Source: Ziziphus jujuba
Taxonomy: Eukaryota > Streptophyta > Magnoliopsida > Rosales > Rhamnaceae
Assembly: GCF_031755915.1 (NCBI RefSeq)
Contig: NC_083383.1
Location: 32,157,501 to 32,221,500 of the forward strand
Length of the DNA: 64,000 bases
Direction: 5' to 3'
Shown: piece by piece, positions 33,901 to 51,953 of the stretch
How positions within the stretch are numbered: the first letter of the stretch is position 1
Layout of the letters: every line of letters begins with the position of its first letter
Made by a program: the position numbers and the translations under genes
The notes under the pieces: model-generated
Databases searched by the model: none
What the model was told of the DNA's origin: nothing
Seen by the model: only the letters and a program-made list of their open reading frames with translations

Positions 33901-35762
33901 GAATTATAGGAGAGAGCCCAATTTCTCATTGGATCTCAACTATTTAATAGCATATTATCCTTAAATAATTCCATTTCAAAACATGGTTGAAGTTGCATAG
34001 TTATAGAAGTTGTATGTGAGTGATTATTATTTAATGAAATGCTTTTCTCATAAATATTGATTGCCACAATGTTGGTTTCCTCTTCTCTCTTTCCTTTATT
34101 CAGATATGCAACTATCCTTTCACAACAAGAGGAATACTTATGGGCCATATTCTTTCAAGCTACCAGAATTTTCAGGTGAATTGCCTTTTTCATTATGTAA
34201 ACTTCTATTCTTTGAGTTATATTATTCAGTATAATTTTCCATCATACACTGGTTGCAGGTGACAGATACTCCTGGTCTGCTTAAGAGATCTGATGGTAAG
34301 AAACTGGCTGCAAGTTTTGTGAACTACATATTTAGCTTTCTTAGTTTCTGAAAAAATCTACAGCCTGGGGATTTGCTGGATATGTTATGGACTTTATTTT
34401 AATTTTTAAACAGTTAACAAAGCATCATACACCAACTAACATTTCTCAAAAACATTTTCATAGAAAATTTACACAATCTTTTTTGTAATGCAAGTGTCTG
34501 GTGTTTCTAATACAACAATCTGATGAAACCCAGATGTAAATATTATGTCATAAAGAAAACAAGGATTACTTTTTCTGATCCCAGTTCTGCACACAAGGAT
34601 CAGTTATCTCCTTGAAAAGTTTGGGATTATTCGATGAACCAAGATATATTTAGTGTCTTCTTGAGAAATAGTTTGTAAACTGAGATACTCACTCTCATTT
34701 TTGGCTTATGGTCAAATTAGTGAACCACTTAAAACACAAACTACTTGCAGAACTTGAGTTTCAATAGAAGTGTTGTCACATTATGTGTGTGGTTCTTAGT
34801 ATCGATAGTGTTTCCTTTATGCTTATTTTTGTTTATTCTCTCGTCGTTACTTGTCAGTTATCACATCATTTTTCATGTTTGTTTTTGCAGAGGACAGGAA
34901 TAATTTGGAGAAGCTAACACTTGCTGTCCTCTCGCATCTGCCAACTGCAATACTTTATGTTCATGACCTCTCTGGAGAATGTGGCACCTCACCTTCTGAT
35001 CAGGTATTATTTGGTAGCATGGTGTAAAATTGCTGGGTTCGTAACATGATTACATCATCAATCATATGGTGTTATAATTCAAGGTACCAAGGAGAATGGG
35101 TTTTGTCATAAAGTCATGTGGTTTATGCATATAATATGAGAAAGGATGATTGTGTTTTGTCTGGTAGATATAAGTCAATTTGACCTAAACACATCATAAC
35201 TGATATCTTCTTCAACTCTCTTATTTATTTTCATGCTTTACATTTTCGTTGATGAAATGCTTCTTTAATGATGATTATGCAGTTTGTCATATATAAAGAA
35301 ATAAAAGAGAGATTCTGTGACCATCTGTGGCTTGATGTTGTCTCCAAAAGTGATCTGCTAAAGGAGTCTCCAGTGACCTTTATCACAGAAGATTTTGATG
35401 ACAACGATCTTGAGCTGGCAAAGTACCGTAAATCGGGACCTGATGGCGCCATTCGTGTATCGCTAAAGAGTGAAATAGGGCTTAATGAGGTACACCATCT
35501 ATATGACAAGTTTTGTCTCCATCAATCATTTCTTTGATCATGTTTTTAATTATTAATAATCTTTAAATCCTTTAACTTACTTCATAGTGGGGTTCCAACA
35601 TTCATCTATTTAGTAGTTCATACTTCCCTAATAACTTCCAGTTTACACATTGATGTTTTGGCTTTACAGTTGAAGGGAAGAGTGCATGAGCTGCTGAGAC
35701 TGCAGATGGCCAGGATCCAAGCTCAAGATACAAAAGAAGAAAATCGACAAGTTCTTACTTAA
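30964..35762 (+). CDS. PDE318: NOG1/OBG-like P-loop GTPase, PDE318-like
   Basis: A TRAFAC-class GTPase; the Arabidopsis relative I recall (PDE318, At1g80770) is pigment-defective when mutated, pointing to plastid function, probably ribosome assembly (inference). Exons: 30964-31045, 31187-31246, 31575-31720, 32052-32172, 32278-32342, 32513-32626, 32912-32986, 33122-33160, 33233-33304, 33750-33863, 34104-34175, 34259-34295, 34891-35003, 35283-35489, 35670-35762; 1410 nt, 469 aa. The N-terminus (MSRASSLFQLWQTPPNRLLF) is basic and hydroxylated without acidic residues, consistent with organelle targeting. A helical NOG1-type region precedes the GTPase domain: G1 GAPNVGKS 277-284, G2 NYPFTTRG 299-306, G3 DTPG 323-326, G4 SKSD 391-394. 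G4 has Ser where NKxD is usual. It lacks the long C-terminal part of nucleolar NOG1. Annotators often call it nucleolar GTP-binding protein, but the targeting-like leader argues for an organelle. Confidence 0.9.
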
Positions 35763-36314
35763 GGTGATTGTTTCTGTGACTGCGTCAAGTTCATTCAGAA
35801 ACTTCAGGCAAGCATATTGGTAGTGTGTACAAGTTGGATCATCCACGCCATGCAAGAAGAAGTCAGGCAAGAACTATAAGTTGGCTCATTCAGGGGCTCA
35901 GGATCTGTATTGTGCAAATTCTTGCCAATGGTACCCCTTGATTTCGAGTTCTGTGATTGCTCATCTGCTACTTAGAAGTCATGATGAGAGACACAAGAAG
36001 GGTTAGTTAAGCAAGCATGGAAAAAAGAAAAAAAAAAAAAAATAGAGAAATTATGCATGTTAATTATAGCAATTTTTAAAGGGTTTAGAATTATATGGTT
36101 TTATCATAAAAATGGCGATATTCAAAATTTTATTCAAATCTTTGTTATATAAAAACGGATTTAGTCTGGATTATGGACCATTACAGGATATAACCATATT
36201 ATATTATATGGGTTTTATGTATTCGTCTATTTTAAGGTATTAAATCAGAATTTATTCCCATTACTTTTTTCTCGGATCCTTTAAAATTTTAACACAATAT
36301 ATAAAGCATGTTTG

Positions 36315-36486
36315 TACAACAACACATTATAAATCAGCCACAAATTTTCCTTAAATACTTCATTTTCTTTCTTATGCATGAATACTGGTCACATTTTGGT
36401 TACTACAACAACACATTATAATCCAGCCACAAATTTTCCTTATATACTCCATTTTCTTTCTTAAGCGTGAATACTGGTCACATTTT
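36315..36486 (+). repeat. Tandem duplication, period 89 bp
   Basis: 36315-36403 and 36404-36486 are nearly identical: each starts 'tacaacaacacattata', passes through 'cagccacaaattttcctta' and ends 'gaatactggtcacatttt'. A few substitutions and one short indel separate them. Confidence 0.9.
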
Positions 36487-37041
36487 ATGTAGTCTTCAAC
36501 TTTAATTCAATTTAATTGATGGACACAAGAAAAAGGAAAGACAATACTTAATTCAATGGACGTTTCTTTTTCTTTTTCTTTTTTTTTAATAATAATTTTT
36601 AAAAAAAAAAATTTCGATGGATGTTCTTTTGGAGACAACTCCACGGCTCGTGTCATGCTGTCCCCAGCATTAGAAATTATTGGGCTTTCAACAAAATGAC
36701 TCTTTTATCCTAGTTACAAACTTGAACATTAAATACTGTGATAATTTTCTTTCCAAAGAAAAAAAAAAAAAAAAAGGAAAAATAATGGTGAGAGATCTTT
36801 TCCTTTTTGTACGTGATAAAAAATAATGGTGAGAGATTTATTTTTTATGGTGAATAAATGGGATTTGATTTTAAAGGAGAAGTGGTTATCATGGTTATAG
36901 GAATGAGAATAGAATTTCATCGTAAGGACAATTCCACGTTAGATTTGGTTCCTTTACGATTTGCACCTATCAAAGCCATCAAGACTGTAGAATATCAACA
37001 ATAGGGCTGTCATGTTGCCAATATGAACTTCTTCTTCTTTC

Positions 37042-37078
<37 letters not shown>

Positions 37079-37988
37079 TGGTGCAATTTTGTCGAGAGAC
37101 ACATATTTTGCATATTATTTATATTTTATATTCTTGATTAATTATTATCCATGTATAATATATATCGTTATAATTATAAGATTTAGTTTTTGTGAAAAAT
37201 TCAACAGTCTTATCGAGTAAACGAAATACATATACCAATATACACAAGTGCTCCTAAAGATAAGATATACGGCAACCCTAGCTTAATGTTCATAAAAATA
37301 ACTAAATAAGGTAATATATATCTTAACAAAATTATACAATTACACATATGTCCTAACAGTAATCATAACAAAATTGGTGTTTACATTTAAATCACAACAA
37401 ATTGTAGCTTATATGGTATATTATATATTATATATATATATATTATTTTGATATAATAATGGATTTATAGAAAAAGTTATCAATTCACAATTTGTAAATA
37501 TGTATAATTTGACTAATTTAACAAATATGGATAATTATCCTTTACAATCATTATTTACAGATCCCTCATCATATCAAACTTGCATATATATATATATATA
37601 TATATATTATGCCACCTTAGTTAGGATTTTAAAGGTTACTAGTCATCCAAACGGGATTTTATTTTTAAATTACCAGCATTTAACAAGTTAATATGTTTCT
37701 ATATTATAGATTTTAGTTTCAAATTACAAGCACTTAACGCATTAATATGATTTTATCTTATATTGGAAATATATTTCCAACAAATCATTACTATATGGTT
37801 TGGATATGTTGACAATACAATTCTTATTTTATATTGGCATCTATTGTTTTATCAGTTATTAAAGGTAATTACTTATCTAACTAGAACTTTAGTTTAAAAT
37901 TATTAATTACCATGTTATTCTTAATATTTAACATGTCAATATGTTTCCCTTTTACATTGTGAACATATGCTCCTAATAAATAATTACT

Positions 37989-38107
<119 letters not shown>

Positions 38108-41100
38108 GTATATATATATGTGTTATAATCACATTATTATTAAATTGTTAAATAGTTACAAATAACTTTGAAAACTATAAAACTAACCCTTATAAAGAAC
38201 TTGTACATATATATATATATATATATGTATATAAATTTTTATTAGTAGCAAAATGATTATTACCAGAAAAAAAGAAAAAAAGAAAAAGTATGATTACAGT
38301 ATGGTATTTATTAAAGGCACCTCCATATGTAAAGCTTTGGATTCTAATCACCCAAAAATAAAAATAAAAGAAAAAATAAGGGAAAAAAAAAGAAAAGAAA
38401 AAAAGAAGAAGCTCTTTTGTTTCATTGTAGATAATATAACTCACAATTAGTATAATTAGTTGCATAATAGGAGAAAGAGATAGAAATTTGATGAAAAAAA
38501 GGAATAATTAAAAAATATATAATAATAACAAAGGAAAAATCCTAAAGAGAGAATAATTTTATTCAACAATTCATGATGTTAATAATTTTTTTACTACAAT
38601 ACATTCTTAAGTTGAATACAAATCCTGTGTATATCACAATTCAAAATATTTGTTATGCTTTATATTAGCAAATATAAATTAAACGAAACTATATTAGTAT
38701 TCCTCCTACTGAATTGATTTTATAAGATAGAAAATTAATATTACATAATTGTTACAAAGACATTGGAGTTTTCACATTTGAGAGGTAATTGGTTCTTATA
38801 GATGTTGTCCTTGCCATTAAGTTCAATATTGATAATCACATTGTTGATAACGTCAGAATATTCATTGCGTGGCTTTTGCCAAATGGATTTTGCCAAATGT
38901 TAGGCATGAGTTTTCTATTGTAGTGGAATCACATTTTGTCCATATTATAAATGAGATAGATATTTTTTGCTAAAACGTAATAGTTGAAAATGAATTGGGT
39001 GATAACAATGAGGAGAATGGAATGATAAACACAGAGAGAGTCGGGATGCATATTTACACAATAGCAATTTCTACACATGGAATGATGGTTAAAAATTTGT
39101 CAAAGGATTTGACTGCTTTAAAGTTTTATAGGGATGCAGAATCTAGATTTGATTAATCATTTTATGCCATTTATATTCTATGTGCAATAGATTTAATGGT
39201 ACAAATTATACCAAATGAGTACAATTATTAAATCGAAAATCATCATATAGATTTTAATTTTTTTTATATTTTTAAATAGAAAAAAATTATTTATCGTTAC
39301 TCATAAATAAAAATTATATGCCAAATGTCAATTTACCATATAAAATAATAACCATTATTAACAATGATAAACAGCAAAATTCTTTTAAATATTGGCTAAA
39401 TCATTATTTGAAATATTATTTTTCTATTCAAATATATATATATATATATATATTTCATTTAAAGATTTGGCATAACTAATTATTAAATATATAATATACA
39501 TGCAATTCTTTATGCAAAATGGAATTGTAACATACTGATAAATTCTATTTTTGATGCAAGTTTAATTTTCATAATATGTTGATTAAAATATTGTTCAATT
39601 TAATAAACCAAGATGAGCTTATTTATTTATGTTTTCAGTTTAGTCAATTTTTAATGTAACAAACATAAAAAGTTCAATGTTTTTAGTAATGAACTTATTA
39701 TTTAAAATATTTGAAAAATATTTTTTTTCTAGATTAAATCTTCATTTTAACTTTTATAATACCTACCTCTTTAAAAATAAAAATAAAAACTATTATTATA
39801 CCTAAGCTATAAATTTGACTATTAGACTATAAGTTTTGCTAAAGTACATTTTCTAAATTTAAACAATAAATGGCTCAAAAAATAAATAAAAAATAAAAAG
39901 TTTAAAGTTTAAAAATTATGTTAACAATAATTTTTCATTTAACATCTTACCCCAAAAAACAAAAAAAACAAAAAAATCATTTAACCCGTTGATTGCTCAT
40001 ATGCTACTTGGTGTTAGTCAAGACGATAGACAGACGTTTTTTATTTTTATTTTGTTGTTGATGTTGTGGGGGTGAGTTAGGGTGGGGAAAGACAGGTGCA
40101 GGGTTACGCAAAGTGTTGGAAAAACTTGACAAATTATGCATGCTAATTATAGCAATCTTTAAGGATTAAAGTTATGTGGTTTTTAATCATAAAAAATGAA
40201 ATCTCTAATATGACAATTTCAAAATTGATTCAAATCTTTCTTACATAAAATGAATTTTGTCTAGATTTTGGTGGATAAATACATATACAACCATATCAAT
40301 AGTGCTATGAATATTAAGGTGTTCATTAAATTATGTGGCAGAATGAGATATTATTATTTTATTAATTTATATTTAGTTTAATTTATCTCTTTAAAAGTTA
40401 ATTATTCATATTTAATTTATATTAAATTTTAACCAATAAAATAATATGTTATATTTACCATATCATTTGATAAACAACTTGATTTTTGTAATAATACTGT
40501 GCTCGTATGTCGTATAGCTTGGTTTTTGTACAAATACTGTCATCATATATATCATAGTTTTTAAATGTTTGTCTAGTGAGGTGTTAAATCAAAATTTATC
40601 ACTTTTTGCTCTTGGATCCTTTTAAATTTCAACAAAATAAATAACATGTTGCAAAAAACATCCACAAATTTTCCTTTAAAGAAAAGGGAAAAAAAAAAAA
40701 AACTTAATCCAATTGATGTGTTGGAAATCTAAATCAAATCTCACATGGGTAACAAATATAAAAAATACACGTACCATATAACCCAAATTGGTTATTTCAT
40801 CCATAACGAATTGATTTTGAGTTGGAATTTCACTTGGACACAAGTAGATGCATTTTCGCTGAAAATGAGGTCAATCACACTTTCCTACAGAGTATTTCAA
40901 TAAAAAGGAAACAAGAAAATAAAATTCAATTTCTTATTTGTGAAAAATAATAATAATAATAATATATTTTTTAAAATAATAATAATACATATATTTTTTG
41001 ATCTAATTACTTAGACAAATCTAATCTAAACCTACATAGCCCATAACTCAACCTAAGAGCACAAATATAGACACTTAGCAACAGCTTACTCAGTAATAAT

Positions 41101-43018
41101 AATAATAAATGACCTCACCAAAATTACTCTTTCACCATAATTGAAAACTTTAGAAAAACATAATATAATAATTTCATAATTTTGAATCACCTTAAAAAAA
41201 AAAATAAAAAAAAAACTACTGTACTTCTACATTGTATGCTTTCTCGCCTGTAATACAGAGATGCGTGTGGATCCCATTTGGATGTTAGAAGCGGGAGCAC
41301 CTAATTGTGAACGTATCAGGAATTTACTCCAAAAGATATTGGAACTTTAACGTGGCAAATAAAGATTCAACCGAAATGACGCGTGGCAATCCACTGATTG
41401 AAAATTCCTATGTGCATGTTGGTGATCGAGGGAACAAATTTATAGCTAGCAGATGGATCCGAGAACATGGCCTTTTAACTTTTTTTTTTTTTTTAACTTA
41501 TTTAATGGCTCGCAATGTGCCAAAAAAGATGCAGTCAAGACAGAATGGAGTTGGAGGAATTGGTAAAGATTTTATTATTTTGGGAATGATTCTGTAAAAA
41601 TGGTTTCTCTTTTAGTAAATTGATTTTCTATGAATAAAGATCACTAATTAATTTTTTTCTTAATTTTTTTTTAAAAATAATTTTAGCCAAAATGGTGTTG
41701 GGAGCATTTTATCATTTCAGCAGAAAGAGCCAGGTTACACATTTCAAAATCGCACCCAAATGCGCATTAAGCACAAATGAAATTTTTGTACGATTTTGCA
41801 AAAGAAAAAGTGGCTTTCATTGTGGGATGAGAATAGTATTCCTTTGGAAGGCCAATTCTAAAAATTCTTTTTAGGGTTTGGGAGCTCTTGGCTTTGCACA
41901 TGGCAAAGTCATTAAGAATATAGAGTATAAATAGTAAGGTTGCCGCGTTGCCAATCTAAACAATCTTCTTCTTCTTCTTCTTCTTTTTTTTTTTAATGGA
42001 ATTTTCAAGACTTGAGTTTTAGAAAAAGAGAATAATTTTATCAAGTGCTCTTTGGTATATGTTTAGATAATCTGAATGTGACATTGTTTTCATAATCTTG
42101 AAAATTCTTTAAACTTTTTTGGAAGATGTGGTATACATTGGACAATTATTAACTATCCAAAAACCAGTCAAATGTCTGTATTATATTTCTATTTGAATTG
42201 TAAAGTAGAGAAATTAAGATTTGTTATTAAACAAAGTAAAAACAAAAATCGAATTAAATTCCATTAAAATTCATGTAAGCCTCTTGTGCTCTAATTTTCT
42301 ACAATTTTCTTCTTCTTCTTTTTTTCTCATAATTAATCAACATTCTTTTTTCAAATATTTCAAAAAAGTAAATGTTGCTTCCAAATGAATTTTGTTACTT
42401 TTTCTAATTAGTTCCCTTATCATAATGGTTAACATCGTTTCCATATCAGTACAAATTAGTTCAGCTAATTTTATACAGTTATATTTATAAATAAGTGAAA
42501 ATATATAAGTAATTTAAAAGTAAAATAAAGGGAAAATTAAAATATATAAGGATAAATCTAATATAATTAAATTTTTTTAACAAAATTTTGAATCTTTTAA
42601 ATGATTTATCTATTTTTATATATAAAATAATATCAATTTAATATCATTAAAAAACTATTACATAATTATTTACTAAAATTTTAATAAAAAAATTTAATAC
42701 CTATAGCATTTAATCCAATAAAATTGATCCAATTATATAATGACGGGTCGGAAAATTTTCCAACGACGGTTCCTAACCCAAACGAATCAAGTTGGGCTTA
42801 GCCTTTAGGAAGCAGAGTGCGCAGCACTCATTGCACTTTAAAAATAAAATAAAAAACAAAAAAAAAAAAAAAACTGTCATCAGCGGTCGTTACAATTACG
42901 CAAAGTTATTTATTCTTTGTGCAATTACTAGTTTACCCCTACCGACCGAAACGCACCGAAACGGGGCTACTCCTTGGCTTCGTGCCTCTTTCCATTTGTT
43001 CAAATCTCTCTCTCTCTC

Positions 43019-43069
43019 TATTTAAGAACGCGGGGACTAGCTTTCGCTACGCATCTCTGTCTTCTTCCC

Positions 43070-43117
<48 letters not shown>

Positions 43118-44117
43118 TACTCTCTAGCTCCTCTGCGCTGGTAAGCCTGATTCTGACCTCGAGGTCCTTTGATTTCTGCGGAATTTTTATATTTTTTTGG
43201 CTTGGATCTGAGGTAGTCATCGTGATCCGCTGATTCGATAAGGCTCTTGTTTGATTACTGAGAAATTTGGAGGGAAATGTTGTGAAATCGATTTTGAATT
43301 ATTTTTTCTTCTTTTTGTTGTTTATGTCTCCGCGAAGTCGACCATTTTGTCCCTTTTTGTGTCTTATGTGTGGCATGTGGTGTAGTTGTTTGGTTATTAG
43401 CCTGCATTTTTCATCTATTTTTAAATAATTTTTTTTTTTTTTTTGATCTGTTTGGCTATATGTTTGATCTTCCTTCAGGTTGAACCTTCTTAGCCATTGG
43501 TTTATGAGAAAGCGAAGAATGATAATGGGAAATGAATCGAAGTTTTGAACCTCATTAAATGCTCTATATTAAAGAAAAATCTTCTCAATTGAGCATTAGA
43601 TCGAAGTTTTAACTTTTATGTACCGTAACATTATTGTTTCTATTCTGTTAGATCTATGGAAAATTGAATGATTAATGATCCTGAATCCAAAAGATTTAAT
43701 CTTGTAATTGGAAATTTCTTAGTTTTGCATAAATATATGGATCTGACAGAAACACTTTTAGTAACTTTGAAGATCAAATATTAAAAAGCTGTATGTACGG
43801 GCGGAAAGAACTAAAAATAATAACCATTTGAGGTGATGATTGAAAATATAAAGAGTTTTATGTGACCTTCAATTGGGCGGAGATTGTGCATATAGATCTG
43901 GAAATTCTGTAGGATATTTGTTCAAGTGTACGTAAGACACGTTTTTAAGATTATGGTTGGACATTCTTTTGGTAGTTATGTGGCTTCATTGTGATATATG
44001 TTTCATTTGTCATGAGTCTATCCTAATGTATTTGTGTGTGTGTGGATGCATGTTTATTCGTGTGTATTTCTGTCCATATGTTTATAATTTACACTCTAAT
44101 GCTTTTGTCTTTTGCAG
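43019..44117 (+). promoter_or_regulatory. Core promoter, leader and 5' UTR intron of the UMP-CMP kinase gene
   Basis: A TATA-like TATTTAAG lies at 43019-43026. A (CT)n tract of about 43 bases at 43073-43115 lies in the probable leader. A consensus donor follows at 43141 (ctg|gtaagc), and a consensus acceptor (ttttgcag) ends at 44117, 33 bases before the start codon. This implies a 5' UTR intron of 977 bases, a common arrangement in plant housekeeping genes. Leader splicing is inferred from splice-site sequence only. Confidence 0.6.
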
Positions 44118-44150
44118 TTAGTATATTCATACACAATTTAATTGGCGATA

Positions 44151-48452
<4,302 letters not shown>

Positions 48453-49733
48453 TGTTGCAGTTGTGATGTACTTGAGATTTTGGACTTTATATCTATTGAG
48501 GTAAAACTTTAATCTTGTCCATTGTGTGTGTGTGTGTGTGTGTTTCTATGTGTCCGTTTGCTTGGCAAAATGAGTTTTTAAGCACCATCTAAGATGGAAG
48601 CTCCATTGTGTTACTCTCATCATCTTCAAATACCCATTTCATGTGAGGGTTGACAAGACATATTTTCAGGTGTTAAAGCATAAAATTCTGTGACTCTTCT
48701 CATTATTAAAAGTTTTTCAAATACAAAAACTATATCGGCACTAGATCGAAAATCATTTGAAACCTTGAATACTTTGAGACATGGGTATTGTGAAGCTGAG
48801 GACATGCATTACTCCTCCATACAAGTGCTTTCTATGATTTTTGTTAATTGAAGTTGATGTTAAACAATTTTAAGCAAAATAGGCTCATGTTTCAACTTCG
48901 CTTTTGCAATATTCTTCAGGGTTTAGCTGAAAGGAATTAGATTCTTTGCACTTTCGTCTTTATCATCTTGTATGATGTATCCTTGCTAACTGAAATATCA
49001 ATTTTCCTTCAGGTGGTGTTATTGTTGGCTGCATATAATGATATTCAATTTGCAAGGTTTCCATGCCTTAGCTTATTTTACTTTGTTATAGAAGTTTGTA
49101 GTTTATACATTGAGGCGTATCCCTCTAGCCTTATTATTGTTTGATGTATTCTAATAACCAGACAGATGGATATATAACAATAAAGTACTCTTTTTCTGAG
49201 TGCCAATGGAAACAATTATTCTTTTTTCCTTTACGAGAAAAAAATTGGTTGGAGTATAATCTTTATGGAAGACAGTGTCTTTACAATCGCTCTTCATTTT
49301 GCAACTTCGGCCTAAAGCTGCTGGATTTTGGATGGATCAAATTAAATTTGCATATGAATATGTAATGCATGGTTTTAAAATCCAAGTCAAGTTGATTTAA
49401 AAAAAAAAAATTTGCATTTCTGATGTGAACATGATAAACATACAGTTTATCTAATGTGAGATTAGTTAGCATTGTGGTATGTTATTGAATGGAGTACTGA
49501 AGATTCAGTTGAAAATATTTGGAATTTATCTTTCAAGAAGTGCATTTAGATACAAAAAATGCCTTCTAACAATTCTGTGTTTGGTTAATGCTTGGCATGG
49601 ATAAAGCCGTTTTAGTACCTTTTGGGATATATGACATTTTACCATCTTTTGAAGAACTACAAAACAAAACTAATACTAACAAATTATAAGTTACAACTAC
49701 ATGAAATCAGGCTTAAGAATAGTGTTATAGGTT
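48453..49733. other. Convergent 3' flanks of the UMP-CMP kinase and uL18-type genes
   Basis: Contains the kinase 3' UTR, a (TG)n tract at about 48523-48543, and AT-rich DNA. No coding region is supported. Confidence 0.5.
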
Positions 49734-51210
49734 CTAAACAAATATGATACCATTTTCTTTGATGGTATCCAGGACAATCCCAAGCTTACCCTCAATTCTC
49801 TTGTTCTTCTTCGGCTCAAATGACATTGCATATACATCAGCTTCCATGGATCTTTCTGCAATCAGGTTGCCTATAACTTTACAGGCATTGTCATCGGTTA
49901 GCGATGGCAATGTATACCTGAGGTCCTTGGCATTTGTACTGGCAACTGATATCACTTTGCTGGTTCCCCGGTGCATCACTTTTGCATGTACAAATCGCTT
50001 TGAAAAGAAAACATCCAGTAAAAACGGCCTCATGTACATATCTGTTCTTTGTTTCCATGATTTCCTACTAGGCCTCTTTGCAGCCTCACCCCGAGATCTC
50101 CTGGTCCAAGCAGCTTGAATGAAAGAATTCTGCAAACACAACCAAGGGATACTTGAATTATTTTCTAAGTTTTTATACAGGTTTGAACTGGTTTTGATTT
50201 GAAGAAGCATGTGGTACTGATCAGAGCCAAATTCTCATTTGGACATTTTAATACATCTTGTGATGATGGGGTTTGGGCAAAGATAGTGTAGAATTTTGTA
50301 CTCTAGAATGTTCATAACAATTCAAATTAACTTTTTAGCTCAAGAATATGCAGGTGGTTAAAGCTACAAATTCTACTTTTTGAGTATCAAATTCCATAAC
50401 TAAGATTGCTGTTTTAAGCTCAAGTGTCTAACCAATGTGATAGGTGTAAACATATATTTTTTCAGTTTCAAATCCCAACCATAATGGTACTTTAACCCAG
50501 TTTCTTTATGGTTTTAACAAAATATTTCCATCTCATATCAAACAAAATTGGGTGAAAAAACCGGACTTGAAATTTTCTTACAAATTCTTTTGCAGGCAAC
50601 AAGGCTAACATACAAGCCTGACGTAAAGCACCATAGGAATAAGCTAAAAAGTTTGACCTCCAGTGAAGTTCCAAAGTTTTAAAAACTCATTTTACTGAAG
50701 TAAAGAGTTTACCTTTACATCCTTTCACATCTTCCTTTTACTTTTAACAAACACCTTAGCTACGTGAAAATAAAAAATTCAGCCAGTGACTCTAACACTT
50801 GCTAGTTCAGCCTATAAATTATCAATAATAATGCAGAAGTCAGTTCAAGCATCCAAAAGCGACATGGGTTTTCCAGTTAAAATGATATATTCCATTTCCG
50901 CATATACAATCCTAACTTATCATCAAGAAAAAAAAACCAGACTTGGTCTCTAAAAATTCCAGAGTTTCTTGCAAAATTCAGGAATTGGGTAAAGATAAAG
51001 ACACTAGATTAAATTTAGGATAAGAGAATTCAGAAAATAATAATAAAAAACTACCTTGTTAAGTGAGGAAAGAGAACTAGCAGAGCTGCAATTGTTTACA
51101 GACAAGGAGATGGGAAGCTTGGGAAAGGAAGCTGACCATGAAAGGGAACTGGGTTTGGGTGCTGAGGATGATGAAGAACATGAAAATGGAGGATATGATA
51201 TGCAAGCCAT
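49734..51210 (-). CDS. Ribosomal protein L18/L5e (uL18) family protein
   Basis: uL18 proteins bind 5S rRNA in the large subunit. Two minus-strand exons: 51210-51055 and 50129-49734; 552 nt, 183 aa. Exon 1 encodes a Ser-rich, nearly acid-free N-terminus (MACISYPPFSCSSSSSAPKP) that looks like an organelle transit peptide. Exon 2 encodes the conserved core, including FVHAKVMHRGTSKVISVAST, a stretch around the NACKVIGNLIAERS helix, and KIGIVLDT-like LGIVLDTIKENG near the end, in the order expected for uL18. It resembles the Arabidopsis At1g08845-type protein as I recall it, rather than the standard chloroplast L18. The ATG at 51210 was preferred because the upstream extension of the frame has no ATG. 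Whether it is a true ribosome component or a diverged RNA-binding relative cannot be told from sequence. Confidence 0.85.
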
Positions 51211-51907
51211 CTCTCCACGCTCTCTCTTACTCGTCTCCAGCAAGCAACCCACTTCTTCTTCAGCTTAAGAAAATTCTTTTTGCTCTTTGTGCTATGAATA
51301 TTTAAATTCTAGACAATACTAGAAATTAGAGGTTTATTATCAGCCAATTGTAAAATATTTTTATAGACTATACAATTCTAACAAAAATTTTAATCTTTTT
51401 TTTTTTTTTGGTTTGCTTTTTCTCTTAGGAAATATTGTATTTTTTTCTATCATGTTTTAAAATATCTGGTAATTAAGATCAGTAAAAAATAATTAGATCA
51501 ATGTGTAATAAATCTATAAAAAAAATTAGTGTAATAATGTTTTTAGAAAATAAAATAAAAGTTTTTAAGATAAATAAAACATATATTTTTTTAATAACTT
51601 TTAATGTTGACCTTATTTTTTTTAAGAAACAATTTAAAAGAAAAATATTTAACATGTTTTCTGAAGTAATAGCAGAAAACAAAAAGAGAAAATTAGAGAA
51701 AACAAAGAAAGAACGTCAAATGGGGGCTCCAAGATCCGGAGTCTAACCATTTTTTATTTTTTAATTTTTTATTATTCGATTTCAAAAGTTGTGATTTTCA
51801 AAATCAATTTTTTTGATTTTTGTTTCAGCTGAAAACACTTTCTGTTCAGAGCTTCTTCTGAAATATTTGTGTTTTTGGTAAAAATCCTGAGCTTCTGAAA
51901 TTGGGGG

Positions 51908-51950
<43 letters not shown>
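51211..51950. promoter_or_regulatory. Shared divergent upstream region of the uL18-type and RGP1 genes
   Basis: Start codons are 740 bases apart, facing away from each other. The side next to RGP1 carries a (GA)n tract at about 51917-51950 that runs directly into the RGP1 ATG. The middle is AT-rich with poly-T. Start sites are not visible. Confidence 0.5.
51917..51950 (+). repeat. (GA)17 microsatellite abutting the RGP1 start codon
   Basis: A GA dinucleotide run ends immediately before ATG at 51951, so it lies in the mRNA leader right next to the initiation codon. Confidence 0.93.

Positions 51951-51953
<3 letters not shown>

Noticed and set aside
41307..41874. Two plus-strand open frames of 96 and 60 codons in the gene desert
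   Set aside because: The first lacks an ATG at its 5' end and contains a poly-T tract; neither resembles a known protein or joins through credible splice sites.
51211..51252. 14-codon N-terminal extension of the uL18-type protein
   Set aside because: The in-frame extension begins at GTG, not ATG; the ATG at 51210 followed by a transit-like sequence is the simpler start.
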